In this document: one piece after another, positions 55,532 through 64,000 of the stretch
Numbering within the stretch: position 1 is the stretch's first letter
Layout: each line of letters begins with the position of its first letter
Notes under the pieces: generated by a model
The model's database searches: none
The model's input: only the letters and a program-made list of their open reading frames with translations
What the model was told of the DNA's origin: nothing
Made by a program: the position numbers and the translations under genes
Origin: Plasmodiophora brassicae
Lineage: Eukaryota; Endomyxa; Phytomyxea; Plasmodiophorida; Plasmodiophoridae
DNA length: 64,000 bases
Assembly: GCA_039704465.1 (NCBI GenBank)
Contig: JASFAU010000005.1
Coordinates: 1,178,001 to 1,242,000 of the forward strand
Direction of reading: 5' to 3'

Positions 55532-56545
55532 ATGAGAGCATTGTCGACGGTGGCGATATGGGTTGCCGCTCTGGCGATCTGCCTGGCGTCGTCGCATTCG
55601 CCGACATTAGTCAAGGTTGAGTCCGAGTCCACGGCGGGTGCCGCCGATGAAGAGGAGGCGATCCGGCAGATTATCGCCGGCGGTGTCGAGATGAACCAGA
55701 CCTCGGAGCGGTCAGGCACGGCCAGAATCCATGTCCCCATGGTTAGAAACGGAACGGAGCGCCCCGTCACCATCGACCTGAAACTTTCGGTCGCCCCCAC
55801 CAAGGTTTTGAAGCAGGAAACGACCGAGATCCCTGTCGATGACAGTATCCAGGATGATGGACGTCGCCATGCGGAAAGCGATGTCGAGCGTTCCGGCGCA
55901 GGCGAGTATTCAAAGAAGCCCCATTTGACGCGATCTCTAGACCGTCTCGCATCGGAAAGTGACGGCGACCTCCGGACTGAGAACCATCAATCGAAGTCGT
56001 CTTCGGGACATCGGAACGTGTCTTCATCGTCGAACAGGAGACCGAATCACAGTGAATCCGGTGCTACGAAGGGATCCCGCTCGAGGTCATCCGTGGTGCC
56101 ATCTTCTTCGGAGAAGTCAGGTCCAAGGTCCCGATCAGGCAAGGCGGATCCGACGAAGGCGAAACGAACCAAGCGCTCCAGCGACGAATCGAACGGGGGC
56201 TCGTCGTCCACGACGACGTCATCGTCAACGTCGAAGCGAAGCGTTGATGTTTGGGTGGCGAGTGATGGGACGATTCTCCAACCGCCGACCTCATCGTCGT
56301 CGAGCTCGACATCAGAATCTGATTCGGTTGAATTTGTATCGTCGAGCCATTCAGGGGGCGCTCTCAAGAAGATGCTGGGATCGAGGTCATCATCAGGTAG
56401 TCGTGATGCCGCCCTGGTCCCTAATTTGGGCATAACACCCTGCCTGGACATGAAGGACGGTACGCATCTCACGTTTCGAGATCGTTGCTGCATGTGTTCG
56501 CTGACATATTTGGCTGCATGTGTAGGGGTATGTCGAGCCCGGTAA
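55532..56545 (+). CDS. Secreted Ser-rich low-complexity protein
   Basis: The ATG at 55532 gives a signal peptide (MRALSTVAIWVAALAICLAS), with cleavage expected near SSHS. The mature 310 or so residues start acidic (VKVESESTAGAADEEEAIRQ) and have possible N-glycosylation sites (NQT, NGT). They then become Ser/Arg/Lys/Thr-rich with little predicted structure (residues about 150-300). The C-terminus has a Cys cluster (RCCMCSLTYLAACVGVC), which may instead be intron read-through into another exon. No domain recognised. Together with the 50 kb gene this is one of two secreted proteins of unknown role in the window. Confidence 0.65.
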   Translation: MRALSTVAIWVAALAICLASSHSPTLVKVESESTAGAADEEEAIRQIIAGGVEMNQTSERSGTARIHVPMVRNGTERPVTIDLKLSVAPTKVLKQETTEIPVDDSIQDDGRRHAESDVERSGAGEYSKKPHLTRSLDRLASESDGDLRTENHQSKSSSGHRNVSSSSNRRPNHSESGATKGSRSRSSVVPSSSEKSGPRSRSGKADPTKAKRTKRSSDESNGGSSSTTTSSSTSKRSVDVWVASDGTILQPPTSSSSSSTSESDSVEFVSSSHSGGALKKMLGSRSSSGSRDAALVPNLGITPCLDMKDGTHLTFRDRCCMCSLTYLAACVGVCRAR

Positions 56546-56941
56546 CGTTGGACATTATTATATGCAGCGTATCAGTATGGGTTCCTCTCGGTCTTCGTTA
56601 CTGGTTGGGAGGAGGTTATGCAGGCAGCCCCCATTCAAGCAACGTTGGCCACGTTCTACTGATCCGTCGGCCGCAGCGGATGGTGCCGTGTCACACAGAC
56701 ACCGCCGCCGACAACGCATTCGTTCAGCAGTACGAAATACAACGATATCCAAAGGCGGAAATGTAATCTGTGCTCATCCGCCGGTGTGTCGGAACCGGTC
56801 CGCTGCACGTGCCGGCATTGTCGATGTTCGTGCGCGCGATCATGCTGCCTGCGTCTATCGGCATTTACCTCGCAGACGTGACGGTTCCCGTGGTTTACCT
56901 GGCACATGTTACGGACTCCGTGGCGGAGACCGCAACGCGCA
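56546..56941. other. Spacer before the DEAD-box helicase
   Basis: About 400 bp. Short frames on both strands, none convincing. The last exon of the Ser-rich gene or the first of the helicase could lie here. Confidence 0.35.
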
Positions 56942-59092
56942 ATGTTCTCCGTAGCACGTTTCGGCCTGGACGCTGCCATCACCTCGTCAACGTGTCCTGT
57001 TGCCATACTGAGGCGGGCTGTCAGCGATGCTCCTAAGAAGACTCCTGCGAAACGCAGACGTAGTGCCAACGTTAACTGTGATTTGACATCTGCTAATGAC
57101 GCATTGCACCCGGACCGAAAGAAACTTGTTCAATCAGGTACCGCTGATGGAAGTCCTGACCGTGATGACTTGTCTTGCGAGGGCGGTAAGGTTGCCAGTG
57201 CTGCTAATGCATGCATGAGCCAAGAGGCAGTCGTTAAAAAGTCAAAGAAGACTCGTGGGAGACAGAAAGACAAAGAACTCCACCTACCGGATGAGACAAC
57301 GCCTGTGGATAAGCAAGAGACATCCCCGCCCGCTGCCAAGGACACGTTAGACATTGCTGAAACGATGAATCCGCGACCTTCAGATGTGGATATGTCGTGC
57401 AACTCAAACGAGGTGGCTGAGGATGCGCCAGGACGTGAAGGGGGTCGCCAGGACGAGGAGGATGATGATGAGGATGCGCCTCTGGATTTCAGCCATCGTG
57501 TTGCGGTCCTGCCGAAGCAGGGCGCCGACCCTGTGCCAATGACGGATGTCAATATCGACGAGCGCATCAAATCTACATTGGCGTCCGGGTTTGGCATTCG
57601 ATCGCTGTTCGCGCTGCAAGCGTTCCTCATCCCCAGGCTCGAGCAGAACCGCGTACTCGGCATTGATTGCTGTATCACCAGCCCAACCGGTTCCGGCAAA
57701 TCGCTGTGCTTTGCTATTCCGATCGTCAATCGTCTTATGCATCGCATCGTTCCACGGCTTCGCGCCCTGGTGGGAACCGTTCGTTGCGCTTCGTTTGGTC
57801 AATCTCTCTAACGTACGTTTGCCTGTAGGTTTTAGTTCCCACTCGAGATCTTGCTGTTCAGCTGCGGGGCGTCTTCGACAAATTGACGTCCGGGCTGGGT
57901 CTCACCATCGGGATGGCGATCGGCCAACGATCATTCGACCTGGAGCAAGACGAACTGCGATGCGCTGTTGACATTCTTATTGCGACGCCGGGCCGTCTCG
58001 CCGACCATCTCGAGTATACGGATGGGTTTACGCTGAACGACCTGGAGTACCTCGTTGTCGACGAAGTAGGAACGAACCTTGTCTCCTCATCTGGCATTGC
58101 TGCTGATTGTTTCGTCCTAGGCCGACCGTCTTCTCGGGCAGCACTTCCACGATTGGCAGGCACTTGTTCGTGACACGCGATCTTCGTCGACGTCCGACAT
58201 GCAGACATTGCTGTTCTCGGCGACGATGTCTTTGAACCCGTTGGCCCTGGATCGCCTGCGTCTGCGGGACCCGGTGTTCTACGCGCGCTCGACCCGTAAC
58301 GAGTTCGCGTGCTCGCCGACGTTAACGGAACAGATGATCGTCTGCGAATCACCGTCGGCGAAGGTCGCTGCGCTGATTGCCACCCTTGAGCAACGTCAGG
58401 CAGAGCGGTGTATCGTTTTCACGAGCTCAGTCGAATCAGCACATAACCTGAAGCGCGTGCTCGAACTCTATGGTGTCGCCCACGTGAACGAGTACCATGG
58501 CAGTCTGCCACAACGGCAGCGAACCCTCGCCATTGACAAGTTCCGGAGCAAGCCTGGCGCGGTTCTCGTCTGCAGTGATGCAATGGCGCGTGGCATCGAT
58601 ATCGACGACGTCGCGCTGGTCGTCAACTACGACTGCCCCAGGTAACGCGGCAGTCGCCTTCTCCATTCGCGACCGCGTCCCTGATCGACGTTTGGTCAGT
58701 TTCCTGAAAACGTACCTGCATCGTGTTGGGCGTACCGCTCGAGCGAACAAACGTGGGACGGCGATTACGCTGACGCTTCCAAATGAGGTGCGCCTTCATC
58801 GTTCACCGAATCCCGGCCGATCCTAAACGGTGTGCGTGTTCAGGTAAAGGGCTTCAACCGCATGCTGGCGAAGGCCACGAAGAGCGCCGTGCACAAGGTC
58901 GACGTCGACGCCGACGAGCTGGACGCCATTGTCGCGCAGCTCGACCCCGTCCTGGACGTCTCGCAAGTCCTGTTCCGCGCGGAGCAGGGCAACGCGGTCG
59001 ACAGGTACCGTCGCCTGCGGACGGAACCCGGCGACACGTTGGACGCCATCCGCACCTGGATCGACGGCCGCCTCGCCCGAAAGTCAATATAG
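56942..59092 (+). CDS. DEAD-box RNA helicase, DDX51/Dbp6 type
   Basis: ATP-dependent RNA helicase likely acting in 60S ribosomal subunit assembly. The start is 56942 (MFSVARFGLDAAITSS) or 56906. About 200 residues of charged, disordered N-terminus contain a Lys-rich block and an acidic run (RQDEEDDDEDAPLDF). Motifs in order: SPTGSGKSLCFAIPIVNRL (I), LVPTRDLAVQL (Ia), IATPGRLADHL (Ib), VVDEADRLL (II, restored by removing a GTAGGAACG...CCTAG intron), LLFSATM (III), CIVFTSSVESAHNLKRVL (IV), VLVCSDAMARGIDI (V) and YLHRVGRTARANKRGTAI (VI). Motif I has Ser where most have Thr. The C-terminal region (VQVKGFNRMLAKATKSAVHK) follows and ends ARKSI. The DDX51 assignment rests on the ATPTRDLA and SATMSLNPLAL context. 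Confidence 0.87.
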
Positions 59093-59293
59093 CATTCGAC
59101 GGGCGGGGCCCTCTGTACGCAGTGCGCTTCGTGTCTGCAAGTGCCCCCCGGGGTCGGGGCCGGCGGGCTTGAGGGGTCTGGCTGGGGCGAAAGAAACGCC
59201 AAAAACACGCCGCCGCCCGTCGGCACCGCACGATTTGACCGAATCGTCGTCATTTCGAAAAAAGTCGTTTAGGGGGGAGCGGGACGACGCGCG

Positions 59294-60865
59294 ATGGTGA
59301 TGGCGCTGGGCGGCCGGGTCAGGGGCGCTGCGCGATGGCGGCGGGGTGGTGGCCGATGGGCGGCGCGTCGCCTGTCCGGCTCGGCGTCGATGACGGTCGA
59401 GTTCGCGCCGTTCGCCATGCACCGGGTCGAGGGCGCGCCGACGCAGGCGACCGTCACGAAGCAGGACCTGCTGGGGTACTATGACGAGATGCAGGTCATG
59501 CGCCGCATGGAGATTGTCTGCGATCAGCTGTCGGTTGCGTTTGGCGCGGATTTGCGGGGCGCGATCTGATGGGCCGAGTCCAGGTACAAGACGCGATTGA
59601 TCCGCGGCTTCTGTCACCTGTACGACGGCCAGGAAGCGATAGCGATGGGCCTCCGATCCGGTATTTACCACGTGTCGCGCTGTTTAACCCGTATTTGGGA
59701 AACAGCGCTCTCTGACTCGCGTTGGTAGGCCTTCACAAGGACGATTACGTCATATCTGCGTATCGCGATCACGCTCTGCAATACGCGGCCGGTGAGCGCA
59801 GCGCAGCGGTTCGGCAAGCGTTTCACTCTGTAACCGGGCATCTGCAGGCGACACGCTCGAATCGATTATGGCCGAGCTGCTTGGCAAATCAACGGGATGT
59901 TCGAAAGGCAAGGGCGGCTCGATGCACCTGTACTACCCGAAGGGATACTTCGGCTTCTACGGTGGCAACGGCATCGTCGGGGCGCAGGTTCGTCAACGAC
60001 AGTGCTGTATTGTCGGTACAGCTAAGATCGGCGGGTACAGGTCCCGCTTGGCGCCGGGCTAGCGTTTGAAGCAAAGTACAGAGACAACAAGCGTGTTGCG
60101 GTGGCCATGTAGGGCAGTCGCAAACAATCGGAACAACGTTGTGTCCCGCTGATTTCGCCCCCAAGGTATGGTGATGGCGCCGCCAACCAAGGACAACTGT
60201 TTGAGGCCGCCAACATGGCCGCCCTGTGGGACCTGCCGCTCATACTGATGTGCGAGAACAACCAATACGGGTACGTTCCCTCAGACGCATGGCGTCGTCA
60301 GGGTTTGAACCCTGGTCCAGGATGGGCACGGCAACATCACGGGCCAGCGCGTCTCCTGATTTCTACACTCGTGGCGACTTCATTCCTGGTATCAAAGTGG
60401 ATGGCATGGACGTAGTTGCAGCGCGGGAGGCTGTCAAGTGGGCTGCTGACTACTGTCGTGCCGGCAACGGTATGTCCCGTTCGAAACGTTGCGCTATCAT
60501 CGTCAGTATCGAAGGGGGCGGACGTAGGACCAATGTTCATCGAGATGAAGACGTATCGGTACCATGGGCATTCCATGTCCGACCCCGGCGTATCGTACCG
60601 TTCCCGCGATGAAGTCGCAAGCATGCGACAGGAGCGGGACTGCATCGGCAAAGTGAAACGCATGCTGCTCGAGAACGAGTGGGCCACGGAAGCTGACCTG
60701 AAGGCGATCGACAAGAAGAATAAGGCTCGCGTTGACAAGGCCGTCGAGTTCGCCAAGGAATCGAAAGAACTGCCGCCAGAGGAACTCTTCACCGACATCT
60801 ACGAGTTCGGCCCACCCAAATTCGTCAGGTATCCCGATCTCGTCAACAGCAAACACTTCTCCTAA
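59294..60865 (+). CDS. PDHA1: Pyruvate dehydrogenase E1 component, alpha subunit
   Basis: Thiamine-diphosphate-dependent decarboxylation of pyruvate in the mitochondrial pyruvate dehydrogenase complex. The start at 59294 gives a strongly basic presequence ([15 protein letters not shown]). Exons: [14 protein letters not shown] joined (donor GTCGGT, acceptor TCCAG) to [94 protein letters not shown]; then the diphosphate-binding [20 protein letters not shown] through CENNQYG; then [20 protein letters not shown]; then [20 protein letters not shown], which holds the regulatory phosphorylation loop [10 protein letters not shown]. It ends NSKHFS at 60865. At least seven short introns. The E1 beta partner is not in the window. 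Confidence 0.93.
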
Positions 60866-62085
60866 CAATACAGGAAGTCTGCAGCAGGGACGATTTGCCC
60901 ACACGTGCCAGTAGGGAACTCGTGATGGCGGTTCACAATTCTTTGACGATCCGATGCTGTCAACTACGTAACGACCGGGGCTAGGGGAACCTGGGACGTC
61001 CCAGGTTTCGCGTCTAGGGCTCAGTCGACTGAGTACTGGCACTACCTACATAGACGCGTTTGAATTGCCCTCAAACCCGTCCCAGCTTTGAACAGATCTG
61101 AATGTACTTGAGGCCGGCAATGCGGCAAGGCACACCCGACCAGAAGAACTGCACGTCGTCTGAAGACATCATTATCGCCAAAGCCAAGTTCTCGGGATGC
61201 ACGAGCAAGGCGCTGGCCGAATCCCACTCTGGCTCTCGTGTTGGCCGAGTTCAGAAATGGAATTAGTCCGCCGTTCCCCAGACCAGAATTCGGCGTCAGT
61301 GAAGCAATCGCTCAACATGGCTCGACATACGTACATGACTATTAAGGTGCAGAACCCGATTATGACGCCGTCAGTGCTGCCGGCGGTCGATGCATCGACC
61401 CTTGCTACGTTCTTGGCCCTGAGTAATCGACCGGAAGAAGGCGACACGATTGAGGTTCAGAATGGCCGAATCGACAACTCTCCAAACCCTGAAACGCTTT
61501 TATCAAACGATCGTCGATATAGTTTACGACATATACATTGATGATTGCGATACATCGATGATCGCCTGTCAAATGCGTTTCAGGGCTTCGAGAGTAGTCG
61601 GTTAGGCAGTTCTTAACTTATCGACAAGTTCATGCGATGTGAAACGCCTGACAACATCATACGAGCAGCAGCACACCCTTCTGGCGCAGAGTGAAGCCAG
61701 GCGTCTTCGCACGTTGCTGTTAGATAACGTAGACGTTGGCAAGGTTTCAGACCTTCTACAACTAAACCAACGGAACAACTATTAGTTAATTAAACTGCTT
61801 TAGTTGGGCTAGTTGTGCAAGAAAGAGGCCGTCAGAATTTGAAGTTAACTACCTACCCGTAAACTTCGATGCGCTGTACCCAGCAATGTCAAAAAAAATT
61901 ATGCAGTGATGTAAGGTTTTGTTTAATTTTTTGCCCGAACATGCGGCGTTTTTTTTGGGTGGGGTGCGAGCTGCAGACTTCCGAGCCGGGCGGAACATTT
62001 AAACCATTGCCGCCTCAGGCGTTCGCATCGACCGCGATGCACTCCCGCCAGTCCATAACGAACGCCGACAAGCTGGCCATTTTTT
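60866..62085. other. Gene-poor stretch with palindromes
   Basis: About 1.2 kb. It contains two perfect palindromes (listed separately), short unconvincing frames, and AT-rich sequence with poly-A and poly-T runs from about 61740 to 62090, next to the transposase. Part may belong to the transposon. No terminal inverted repeat could be fixed by eye. Confidence 0.4.
60988..61033. repeat. Two adjacent perfect palindromes
   Basis: AACCTGGGACGTCCCAGGTT at 60988-61007 (20 bp) and CTCAGTCGACTGAG at 61020-61033 (14 bp) are each their own reverse complement. They lie 120-170 bp after the PDH E1 alpha stop codon. Confidence 0.9.
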
Positions 62086-63328
62086 TTGCTGCGCCGCGCA
62101 TCAGTACAAGGTACATCGTTGCATAACTTCGCCGATGCCAATGGCGTTGCACCCAGTCAAATCCGACGGTGGAAGAAACTGGAGACGCGCCTAAGTCAAT
62201 CGCGCCCCGATGCAACAACGATTTCTCGTGGTCGGGCGCCTACGTTCACAGAGCAAGAAGAAGACGATCTGCTTCGGTGGATCTTTGATAGACGCGACGC
62301 AGGGATAGGTACTACCTTCAACTACGCCCGCATTTCGTTGTAGTGGAACTCATAGAACCTTCGTCTAGGAATATCGTTAAATAGCCTCAAACAGTATGCT
62401 TGTGAAATGTTTTCGGGGCTTAAGGAAAAGTCTACTAGCGCCAAGGAGTCGACGCTAAGGCGTTTCTTAAAAAGGCATCGTCTAACGACGCGTGTATGCA
62501 CGCACTCCTCGTCTGTCGGGCCAGAGCAAGAACGGCGTCTGGCGGGAACCTTCATGGCTTCCATCGTACCGCGTATTGCCAGCCTCGACAAGAGGCTGAT
62601 CATCAATATGGATGAGACGGCAGTCTTCTTTGACATGTCTCGAAACCGGACGATCGATCGTGTCGGCGCGAGGCATGTCAACATGCGCAAGACATCGTCG
62701 TCGACGCTCAGGGTCACTGTAGCAGTAGCCGTTACTGCCAGTGGTTCGATTCTTCGGCCTATGATCATTTTCAAAGGTCAGCCTCAGGGCCGCATCGCGA
62801 CACGCGAGCTGCCGGAATATCCGCCTGGCAGCGAATACGCGTGCCAGCCGCACGCTTGGATGGATGGCGCTACTATGCAACAATGGGTTAAGAAGGTATC
62901 GCCTTCAGTATGGCACGATCATTGAACTAACAGAGTTTAACAGTGTCTACAACCGTACATTGCGAGTGTGCCTGTTGAGGCTCAAAGTCCTGTATTGCTT
63001 CTGGATTCTTTCCGATGCCACGTTATGGCACAGTGTGCTGTTGAGCATCAACAGTATTGGCGTCCAGGTGGAGCATGTTCCCAGCCATTGCACCGCACTC
63101 GTTCAGCCGATCGACGTGGGTGTCAACCGATCATTTAAGTCACGAATCCGGGATCAATGGGAGCATTGGTTACTGGAAAAGCCCATCGGTGACCCGTTGG
63201 ATCCACCAACACGTCCTCAAGTGGCATCGTGGATAATCCGATCGTTGCAAGAGCTATCGCCTGATGTGATCCGGAGGTCATGGCGTAGCCATGATTTTCC
63301 TACTTTACAGATACCGAATAAACAATAG
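62086..63328 (+). pseudogene. pogo/Tigger-type (CENP-B-like) transposase, apparently damaged
   Basis: DDE-superfamily transposase of a Tc1/mariner-related DNA transposon. Near the start is a helix-turn-helix region (NFADANGVAPSQIRRWKKLE), then a CENP-B-like second DNA-binding part (TFTEQEEDDLLRWIFDRRDA; STLRRFLKRHRLTTRVCTH). The DDE core has the first Asp in LIINMDETAVFFDMS. A 50-nt intron (GTATCGCC...TTAACAG) joins WVKK to CLQPYIASVPVEAQSPVLLLD, the second Asp in LLLDSFRCHV. The third is in SHCTALVQPIDVGVNRSFK, but one frame over, with no intron that fits, so a 1-nt shift lies at about 63025-63045. It ends PNKQ at 63328. The 5' end is uncertain. Confidence 0.75.
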
Positions 63329-64000
63329 ATGGCGTTACAGCAGGATACAACGTGCCATGCCGCCATGGCGATGCGACCGTCGACGGTCGTACACATTGTC
63401 AGAGCGAGAGTACAATTCGACAACTCTTGCAAGTCGGTTGTCGAATCGGTTGGCTCTCGCAATGTAATGACGGGGCAGGAATCCCACCAAACATTGATCA
63501 GAACCGTTCCTCACACGATAAACGGCAATTGCCGTCTCTCGGTGTTGCCCGCATCTGGGGATATCATTGTCGTTAAATCGTCGACGAATTAGGGATGACT
63601 TACCATTAATGATTTGAACAATACGCAACCGGACAATGCTGTCTGGTTCCAGGACAGACCCGCACACGGTGTGCTCTTGACAGCAGCGTCCACGGTTGCC
63701 GATCTCGATCCCTACAATCTCAACATGGACGGACGACATCGCCGGTCAGCTGTCGGATCGGGACCATGCTGTGGTTGCGACCTTGAAATTCGGGCCTGAT
63801 ATGATGTCGAGCTGACTGGCCCTCGTAGTCGGTGGTCGCAAAAAAGTTCGAAGCCTTTTTTGGACAGGGGGGCACAGGATGCGCTAGGCACAGCGCATCG
63901 AAGTTTACGGTATAGTTGTGCGACAACTGCGTCCCTGTAGTTGTCCCCAAAGTCTGCGGATGCCGTGGGCCCGTGGCCTTCTTGTCTCTTCATGCAGGAA
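63329..64000. other. Spacer after the transposase
   Basis: About 670 bp. It has a 10-bp inverted repeat (ATTCGACAAC at 63415, GTTGTCGAAT ending 63446). Short frames on both strands are unconvincing. It may include the 3' part of the transposon. Confidence 0.35.

Overview
The window looks like nuclear DNA of a gene-dense, moderately GC-rich unicellular eukaryote. Almost every gene can be read only by joining exons across short GT...AG introns of about 50-60 nt; those I traced by hand measure 50, 51, 50, 51, 59 and 62 nt. The gene content is eukaryotic: Arp3, NOMO, V-ATPase subunit H, LARP4, a soluble-type adenylyl cyclase and U6 snRNA. Compact genome, very short introns, ankyrin proteins and lineage-specific secreted or membrane proteins would fit a plasmodiophorid such as Plasmodiophora brassicae. 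That assignment is inference only.

Layout. 1-5.2 kb: the 3' end of a + strand gene, then cytosolic leucyl-tRNA synthetase (-), then an imperfect inverted repeat. 5.3-13.8 kb: ALG14 (+) and a 2586-residue protein (+) joining a two-domain soluble adenylyl cyclase, an NTPase region, two PH-like domains and a class I cyclic-nucleotide phosphodiesterase. 13.8-21.5 kb: COQ7 (-), malic enzyme (-), a hairpin-bearing spacer, endonuclease III (+), a small ankyrin-type protein (-) and an extended SDR/epimerase (+). 21.8-32.4 kb: Arp3, a coiled-coil/RCC1 protein, LARP4 and an ankyrin multi-membrane protein, all on -. 32.4-43.9 kb: U6 snRNA (+), a membrane-anchored aspartic protease (-), V-ATPase subunit H (+), a TPR protein (-), NOMO (+) and an alpha-methylacyl-CoA racemase (+). 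43.9-52.1 kb: three tandem paralogues (-) with signal peptide, ectodomain and about seven membrane segments, a relic copy, a secreted or anchored protein (+) and one more polytopic protein (-). 52.5-60.9 kb: an ERI1-like exonuclease, an unidentified gene, ChaC (-), a Ser-rich secreted protein, a DDX51-like helicase and pyruvate dehydrogenase E1 alpha. 60.9-64 kb: gene-poor, with palindromes and a damaged pogo/Tigger-type transposase.

Most genes are housekeeping and are not arranged as a pathway. The parts that look most novel are the cyclase-phosphodiesterase fusion, which places cAMP synthesis and breakdown in one chain, and the tandem seven-membrane-segment family. In that family copy A has the body of copy C and the tail of copy B. 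Several genes show single-base frame breaks (NTH1 C-terminus, ERI1, transposase). I cannot tell biological decay from assembly indels.
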